Assembly: GCF_001884065.1 (NCBI RefSeq)
Contig: NZ_MACH01000153.1
Location: 62,001-126,000 of the forward strand
Direction: 5' to 3'
Origin: Bacillus proteolyticus
Lineage (GTDB): Bacteria; Bacillota; Bacilli; Bacillales; Bacillaceae_G
DNA: 64,000 nucleotides
Position 1 is the first letter of the stretch; each line of letters begins with the position of its first letter. The translations under genes and the position numbers were made by a program. The notes beneath the pieces were generated by a model, which searched no databases, was not told the origin of the DNA, and was given only the letters and a program-made list of their open reading frames with translations. Below are positions 58,955 to 64,000 of this stretch, in pieces.

Positions 58955-59311
58955 ATGACAAAAAACATTCATGATGTTGCATATGAATTACAAAAAACAA
59001 TCGCTGAAAACGAAGATTTCCAAACATTAAAAGCAAGCTACGCAGCAGTACAAGGAGATGCAGCTTCAAAGAGCTTATTCGATGAGTTCCGCATGATGCA
59101 ACTTGGCCTACAACAAAAAATGATGCAAGGTCAAGAAATTACTGAAGAAGATAACCAAAAAGCACAAGAAGTTGTAGCTCGTATTCAACAAGATGCTAAA
59201 ATTACAAAGTTAATGGAAACTGAGCAACGTTTAAACATCGTTATCACTGACGTTAACAAAATTATCATGAAGCCACTTGAAGAATTATATAACGCGCAAC
59301 AACAAGCGTAA
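58955..59311 (+). CDS. yheA: YlbF/YmcA-family protein YheA
   Basis: 118 residues, all helical, with the family pattern [29 protein letters not shown] and [21 protein letters not shown]. Related to YlbF and YmcA, parts of the RNase Y-associated Y-complex that affects sporulation and competence, but YheA itself is less studied. ATG follows AAAGGAGG. Confidence 0.9.
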   Translation: MTKNIHDVAYELQKTIAENEDFQTLKASYAAVQGDAASKSLFDEFRMMQLGLQQKMMQGQEITEEDNQKAQEVVARIQQDAKITKLMETEQRLNIVITDVNKIIMKPLEELYNAQQQA

Positions 59312-59317
59312 TAAGGG

Positions 59318-59348
59318 AAGACGCTCCTAGTATAGGGGCGTCTATTTT
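59318..59348 (+). terminator. Terminator of yheA
   Basis: AGACGCTCCTA/TAGGGGCGTCT arms, loop GTA, then ATTTTATT. Confidence 0.8.
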
Positions 59349-59408
59349 ATTGTAGAAAAATGTAAGGGTTTTCCTTTTATTTGTCAAAAAACTGTCAAAT
59401 TCATATCG

Positions 59409-59437
59409 TTGGAAAAATAATGCATTTGTACTATAAT
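59409..59437 (+). promoter_or_regulatory. Promoter of alsSD
   Basis: TTGGAA (59409-59414), 17-bp spacer, TATAAT (59432-59437). Confidence 0.6.
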
Positions 59438-59455
59438 GATAAGCGGGATATATTA

Positions 59456-59477
59456 CACCACGTTAATTAATGTGGTG
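59456..59477. promoter_or_regulatory. Palindrome just downstream of the alsSD promoter
   Basis: CACCAC-N10-GTGGTG with a TTAATTAA centre, one mismatch in 22 bp, around +13 to +34. Suited to a repressor; it does not look like cre, Rex or CodY. Confidence 0.55.
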
Positions 59478-59534
59478 AAGTATATAAAATAAAAATCTTT
59501 ATTACACACATTATGAAATAAAGGGATGATTAGT

Positions 59535-61223
59535 TTGAGTACAGGTGTAAAAGCAAACGACGTGAAAACAAAAACAAAAGGAGCAGATCTTGTTGTTGAT
59601 TGTTTAATTAAACAAGGTGTTACACATGTTTTCGGTATTCCAGGAGCGAAGATTGACTCTGTATTTGATGTACTGCAAGAAAGAGGACCAGAGTTAATTG
59701 TTTGTCGTCATGAACAAAATGCAGCATTTATGGCAGCTGCTATTGGTAGATTAACAGGGAAACCGGGTGTATGTCTTGTAACTTCAGGACCAGGGACATC
59801 GAATTTAGCGACAGGTCTTGTTACTGCGAATGCGGAGAGTGATCCCGTTGTTGCTTTAGCTGGTGCGGTTCCACGTACGGATCGATTAAAACGTACGCAC
59901 CAATCTATGGATAATGCTGCACTATTCGAACCAATCACAAAATATAGCGTAGAAGTAGAGCATCCTGATAATGTGCCAGAAGCGCTATCAAATGCATTCC
60001 GAAGTGCGACTTCCACAAATCCAGGAGCTACTTTAGTAAGTCTTCCGCAAGATGTTATGACTGCGGAAACGACTGTAGAGTCTATCGGTGCGCTTTCTAA
60101 GCCACAGCTTGGAATCGCTCCCACACATGAAATTACATATGTAGTAGAAAAAATAAAATCAGCGAAATTACCAGTTATTTTACTCGGTATGAGAGCGAGC
60201 ACGAATGCAGTAACGAAAGCGGTTCGTGAATTAATTGCTGATACAGAACTTCCTGTCGTTGAAACATATCAAGCAGCTGGCGCGATTTCACGTGAGCTAG
60301 AAGATCATTTCTTCGGCCGCGTTGGATTATTCCGTAACCAACCAGGTGATATTTTACTAGAAGAAGCCGATCTTGTTATTTCAATCGGTTATGACCCAAT
60401 TGAGTATGATCCGAAATTCTGGAATAAACTTGGAGATAGAACGATTATTCATCTTGATGACCACCAAGCGGATATCGATCATGATTACCAACCAGAGCGT
60501 GAATTAATTGGCGATATCGCTTTAACTGTAAATAGCATTGCAGAGAAATTACCGAAGCTTGTATTAAATACGAAATCAGAAGCAGTTTTAGAACGATTAC
60601 ACTCGAAATTATCAGAGCAAGCATTAGTTCCAAATCGTGCTTCAGAAGGTGTTACGCATCCACTTCAAGTTATTCGTACACTTCGTTCTTTAATTAGTGA
60701 CGATACAACCGTTACATGTGACATCGGTTCCCATTCTATTTGGATGGCGAGATGTTTCCGTTCTTATGAACCACGTAGATTATTATTTAGTAACGGTATG
60801 CAAACGTTAGGTGTTGCACTTCCTTGGGCAATTGCTGCTACTTTAGTAGAACCGGGTAAAAAAGTAGTCTCAGTGTCAGGTGACGGTGGTTTCTTATTCT
60901 CAGCGATGGAATTAGAAACAGCGGTACGTTTAAATGCTCCGGTTGTCCATCTCGTATGGAGAGACGGTACGTACGATATGGTTGCGTTCCAACAAATGAT
61001 GAAATACGGCAGAACATCAGCTACAGAGTTTGGCGATGTTGATCTTGTGAAATATGCGGAAAGTTTCGGGGCATTAGGTCTTCGTGTCAATACACCAGAT
61101 GAATTAGAAGATGTATTGAAAACGGCATTAGAAGCAGACGGTCCTGTCATTATTGATATTCCAATCGATTACCGTGACAACATTAAATTAAGCGAAAAAT
61201 TATTACCAAACCAATTAAACTAA
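59535..61223 (+). CDS. alsS: Catabolic acetolactate synthase
   Basis: 562 residues from the TTG at 59535 (AAAGGGA 7 bp upstream; the ATG at 59526 overlaps that site). ThDP-dependent fold with N-terminal [15 protein letters not shown] and [11 protein letters not shown] (ThDP Glu), the central domain [15 protein letters not shown], and the ThDP motif GDGG (449-452). Lack of a partner regulatory subunit and the alsD neighbour identify the acetoin-pathway enzyme, condensing two pyruvates to acetolactate. Confidence 0.93.
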   Translation: MSTGVKANDVKTKTKGADLVVDCLIKQGVTHVFGIPGAKIDSVFDVLQERGPELIVCRHEQNAAFMAAAIGRLTGKPGVCLVTSGPGTSNLATGLVTANAESDPVVALAGAVPRTDRLKRTHQSMDNAALFEPITKYSVEVEHPDNVPEALSNAFRSATSTNPGATLVSLPQDVMTAETTVESIGALSKPQLGIAPTHEITYVVEKIKSAKLPVILLGMRASTNAVTKAVRELIADTELPVVETYQAAGAISRELEDHFFGRVGLFRNQPGDILLEEADLVISIGYDPIEYDPKFWNKLGDRTIIHLDDHQADIDHDYQPERELIGDIALTVNSIAEKLPKLVLNTKSEAVLERLHSKLSEQALVPNRASEGVTHPLQVIRTLRSLISDDTTVTCDIGSHSIWMARCFRSYEPRRLLFSNGMQTLGVALPWAIAATLVEPGKKVVSVSGDGGFLFSAMELETAVRLNAPVVHLVWRDGTYDMVAFQQMMKYGRTSATEFGDVDLVKYAESFGALGLRVNTPDELEDVLKTALEADGPVIIDIPIDYRDNIKLSEKLLPNQLN

Positions 61224-61239
61224 TGGGGGCAGACTTGAG

Positions 61240-61998
61240 ATGAATGTTGCGCAATTAATTGATATTGATGAAAAAAGAACGAAAACGAGTAATGAAGTAT
61301 ATCAAACATCTACAATGCTTGCGCTATTAGATGGTATATATGATGGTGTTATTAACTTTGAGGAATTGAAAGAACGTGGTGATTTTGGCATCGGCACATT
61401 TGATCAATTAGATGGTGAAATGATTGCGTTTGATAATGAGTTTTATCATTTACGTTCAGACGGTTCAGCGGAAAAGGTAGAACCGGAAGAAACAACACCT
61501 TTTGCGACGGTAACGTTTTTTGAAAAAGAAATGAGTTATACGGTAGAACACCCGATGAATCGTGAAGAAGTTGAAGCGTTATTACATGAATTGATGCCGA
61601 GTAAAAACTTATTTTACGCTATTCGAATGGACGGTACGTTCTGTGAAGTAAGAACGAGAACTGTTCCAAGACAAGAAAAACCATATACGCCGCTCGTTGA
61701 AGTGACGAAATCACAACCGATTTTTTCGTTTAAAGATACGGATGGAACGATGGCTGGATTTTGGACGCCGGATTACGCGCAAGGTATTGGTGTAGCTGGT
61801 TTCCACTTACATTACATTGATGATGAAATTCGCGGGGGTGGACATGTTTTCGATTATGTTGTAGAAAACTGTACGATCCAAATTTGTCAAAAAGCTCATA
61901 TGCATTTAGCGCTTCCGGAAACAGCTGACTTTATGACGGCTGAACTATCAAGAGAAAACTTAGAGAATGATATTGCGACTGCGGAAGGTGCGGAGTAA
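61240..61998 (+). CDS. alsD: Alpha-acetolactate decarboxylase
   Basis: 252 residues, standard length. QTSTMLALLDGIYDGVINFEEL at the start, GDFGIGTFDQLDGEMIAFDNEFYHL, and the zinc ligands in GFHLHYIDDEIRGGGH (~188-203). Converts acetolactate to acetoin, giving pH-neutral overflow from pyruvate. 17 bp downstream of alsS; terminator after it. No alsR is adjacent. Confidence 0.95.
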   Translation: MNVAQLIDIDEKRTKTSNEVYQTSTMLALLDGIYDGVINFEELKERGDFGIGTFDQLDGEMIAFDNEFYHLRSDGSAEKVEPEETTPFATVTFFEKEMSYTVEHPMNREEVEALLHELMPSKNLFYAIRMDGTFCEVRTRTVPRQEKPYTPLVEVTKSQPIFSFKDTDGTMAGFWTPDYAQGIGVAGFHLHYIDDEIRGGGHVFDYVVENCTIQICQKAHMHLALPETADFMTAELSRENLENDIATAEGAE

Positions 61999-62027
61999 AA
62001 GGAATCGAAATCATGTATTCTCTATAT

Positions 62028-62063
62028 AAGAACCGAAGTCTTGTTCAGGCTTCGGTTTTTTTA
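62028..62063 (+). terminator. Terminator of alsSD
   Basis: AACCGAAG/CTTCGGTT arms with a run of seven T. Confidence 0.85.
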
Positions 62064-62197
62064 TTGATGCGCAATCTTCTCGTGAAATTCCCCTGTACCG
62101 CCTCATTATGTTTCATTTGTAAAATGAAAACTCAATTTTGAAGCAAAAGAAATATAAATTTCTCCCTAAACATATACATCAAAAGGATAGGGGGGAT

Positions 62198-63280
62198 ATG
62201 ATGGGAAACTCGATTACTATTAGTTTATGCATGATTGTAAAAGATGAGGAACAAACTATATCGAAATGTTTAGAATCGGTCAAAAGTGTTGTGGATGAAA
62301 TTATTATTGTAGATACAGGTTCAACAGATGCTACAAAAGAAATTGTGAAGAAGTATGATGCGAAAGTTTATGATTTTCAATGGATTGAAGATTTTTCAGC
62401 GGCACGAAATTTTGCATTTTCTAAAGCTACAAAAGAATATATTCTTTGGCTAGACGCAGATGACATAATAGATACGGAAGATATAAAGAAATTGTTGCAG
62501 TTAAAAAGTACGTTAGATCGTAGTACGGATGCAGTATCTATGAAATATTATTTAACTTTTGATATAGAAGGAAATCCAACACATTCTTTAAGGCGATATC
62601 GATTAGTCAACAGAAGTAGAAATTTTCAATGGCATGGATTTGTTCATGAATATTTAGAGGTGTATGGAAATCTTATAAATAGTGATGTAGGGGTAAGTCA
62701 TAAAAAAATAAAAGCATATACTAATCGTAATTTGAAAATATATGAAAAGCATCTTGAGAGTGGAAAAGAATTTAGTCCCCGTGATGTGTACTATTATGCA
62801 AATGAATGTAGGGATCACAGATTATTTGATAAGGCTGTTAAGGGGTATTCTAAATTTTTAGATGAAGAAAAGGGTTGGGTTGAAGATAATATTCAAGCGT
62901 GTTTAAAAAGAGCCGAATGTTATTTAGAATTGGGGGACTTAAAAAAATCTATACAGTCTTGTTTGCAATCATTTACGTATGACACGCCTAGAGGAGAACT
63001 TTGTTGCCACTTAGGACGTGTATTTTTGCAACAAGGGGAATATTCTAAAGCGATATATTGGTACCATGCAGCAATTGACGGGCCAAGGCCAAAGGATTCT
63101 CCGTTTGTCCGAGAAGAGTGTCATACATGGTTGCCGCATATTCAACTATGTATTTGTTATGATCGAATACAAGAATATGAAAAGGCAATTTATCATAACG
63201 AACAAGCTGCGGAGTTCATACCTAATAATCCAAGCATTGCATATAATAGAAAATATTTTGATAGTTTATTACAAAAATAG
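62198..63280 (+). CDS. Family-2 glycosyltransferase with TPR C-terminus
   Basis: 360 residues; AGGGGGG directly precedes ATGATG (62198/62201). GT2 domain ~5-230: ISLCMIVKDEEQTISKCLES, VDTGSTDATKEI and the DXD-type metal motif LDADD (~88). C-terminal ~230-355 shows TPR-like helix pairs (ECYLELGDLKKSIQSCLQS; GRVFLQQGEYSKAIYWYHA). GT-TPR fusions in Bacillus glycosylate surface proteins or spore glycans; acceptor unknown. A second GT follows 50 bp downstream. Confidence 0.88.
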   Translation: MMGNSITISLCMIVKDEEQTISKCLESVKSVVDEIIIVDTGSTDATKEIVKKYDAKVYDFQWIEDFSAARNFAFSKATKEYILWLDADDIIDTEDIKKLLQLKSTLDRSTDAVSMKYYLTFDIEGNPTHSLRRYRLVNRSRNFQWHGFVHEYLEVYGNLINSDVGVSHKKIKAYTNRNLKIYEKHLESGKEFSPRDVYYYANECRDHRLFDKAVKGYSKFLDEEKGWVEDNIQACLKRAECYLELGDLKKSIQSCLQSFTYDTPRGELCCHLGRVFLQQGEYSKAIYWYHAAIDGPRPKDSPFVREECHTWLPHIQLCICYDRIQEYEKAIYHNEQAAEFIPNNPSIAYNRKYFDSLLQK

Positions 63281-63330
63281 TATTTAATAATACTAGATAA
63301 TCATTTTGGCTGCTGAGAGGAGTTTGATTC

Positions 63331-64000
63331 ATGCTCACAAGTATAATTATATTGACTCATAATCAATTACAATATACAAAAGAATGCATCCAAAGTATTA
63401 GAACTTATACAGTGGAACAAGAGTATGAGTTAATAGTTGTGGACAATGCGTCAACAGATGGTACTGTAGAATGGTTACAAAAACAATCGGATATTATGCT
63501 AGTGGAAAATGCGGAGAATATGGGTTTTCCAAAGGGATGCAATCAGGGGATTAAAGAGGCAAAAGGTGATAATATTCTATTATTAAATAATGATGTGGTC
63601 GTAACTGAAAATTGGCTAAGCAACTTAATTCGGTGTTTATATGAAAGTAAGGATACTGGAGCGGTAGGGCCCGTAACTAATAATGCAGCTTACTATACTG
63701 CTATACCAACCTTTTATAAAGATATTGAAGGAATGCAGAAGTTTGCAACTTTATATAATCAAAGTGATAAAGATAAATGGGAAGAACGTATGAAATTAAT
63801 CGGATTCTGTATGCTTATAAAAAAATCAGTGTTAGATGAAGTTGGATTATTAGATGAACGATTTACACCGGGGAATTATGAAGATGATGATTTGTCACTA
63901 AGAATGTTTGAAAAAGGATATAAATTGTATTTATGTAGAGATACATTTATTCATCATTATGGAAGTGTCTCATGGAAAGAAGATAGTATGAAATTTTCTG
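63331..64000 (+). CDS. Family-2 glycosyltransferase, N-terminal part (runs off window)
   Basis: ATG at 63331 after GAGAGGAG; 223 codons are open to the window end. It begins LTSIIILTHNQLQYTKECIQS, with VVDNASTDGTVEWL (~38-51), NMGFPKGCNQGI, LLNNDVVVTENWL (~83-95; DXD-like NND) and the later NYEDDDLSLRMFEKGYKLYL. This is the rhamnosyl/GT2_RfbF-like pattern of surface polysaccharide or glycoprotein transferases. The C-terminus is outside the window. Probably an operon with the preceding GT. Confidence 0.85.
   Translation, partial: MLTSIIILTHNQLQYTKECIQSIRTYTVEQEYELIVVDNASTDGTVEWLQKQSDIMLVENAENMGFPKGCNQGIKEAKGDNILLLNNDVVVTENWLSNLIRCLYESKDTGAVGPVTNNAAYYTAIPTFYKDIEGMQKFATLYNQSDKDKWEERMKLIGFCMLIKKSVLDEVGLLDERFTPGNYEDDDLSLRMFEKGYKLYLCRDTFIHHYGSVSWKEDSMKFS

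Noticed and set aside
59708-60202. 164-codon minus-strand frame inside alsS
   Set aside because: Antisense shadow of a highly conserved gene; no promoter or ribosome site.

Overview
This 64 kb window is chromosomal DNA of a Bacillus cereus-group bacterium (cereus/anthracis/thuringiensis type). The evidence is low-GC sequence, strong AGGAGG ribosome sites, spore genes (cotJABC, an alpha/beta SASP, the yheABCDE block), a three-gene endospore-appendage (S-Ena, DUF3992) cluster, and dispersed repeats whose size and ends fit the group-specific bcr1 element. I see no prophage, insertion sequence, CRISPR array, rRNA or canonical tRNA. Names rest on family recognition and motifs read directly from the sequence; no database search was possible.

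Layout. 1-2.6 kb: end of a cellobiose-type PTS operon with a MupG-family phosphomuramidase, then a HEAT-repeat protein. 2.6-7.5 kb (minus): an SH3/3D-domain wall protein with an alanine-rich repeat tract, and a YknXYZ-like exporter. 7.7-11.8 kb: a YwaF-like membrane protein, an orphan pair of oligopeptide-type permeases, and BrnQ. 12-13.1 kb (minus): cotJABC with a repeat inserted before cotJC. 13.7-19 kb: a yybP-ykoY (manganese) riboswitch, DUF1232, DedA, then ena1A-ena1B and convergent ena1C, then a secreted metallophosphoesterase. 19-22 kb: amino-acid permease and cation/proton antiporter. 22.3-27 kb: the N-acetylmuramate recycling cluster murR-murQ-murP-mupG with clear palindromic operators. 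27-41 kb: small regulator/target modules (DoxX, SnoaL-like, DMT/Lrp, SDR/MerR, SMR pair/TetR/MFS, HxlR/quinone reductase, SgrR/MFS). 41-47 kb (mostly minus): orphan EcsB-like protein, lysine permease behind an L-box riboswitch, and gapN with a cre site. 47-51 kb: BmrCD multidrug exporter preceded by a leader peptide and two attenuator hairpins. 51.6-54 kb: cystine ABC importer tcyABC. 54-59.3 kb: sspB and yheE-D-C-B-A in the order I recall from B. subtilis. 59.5-62 kb: alsS-alsD (acetoin). 62-64 kb: two family-2 glycosyltransferases, the second cut by the window edge.

How the genes work together. Three themes recur. (1) Spore biogenesis: cotJ, ena, yheCD and sspB. (2) Cell-wall sugar salvage: two MupG paralogues, MurQ, MurP and MurR. 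(3) Drug or redox response switches placed next to their targets, with operators visible in the DNA. The most interesting non-coding signals are a tRNA-like three-stem fold in the sigma-G-driven sspB leader, a second partial copy of the bmr leader motif, the Mn riboswitch upstream of DUF1232-dedA beside ena, and bcr1-like repeats that repeatedly abut the stop codons of upstream genes.
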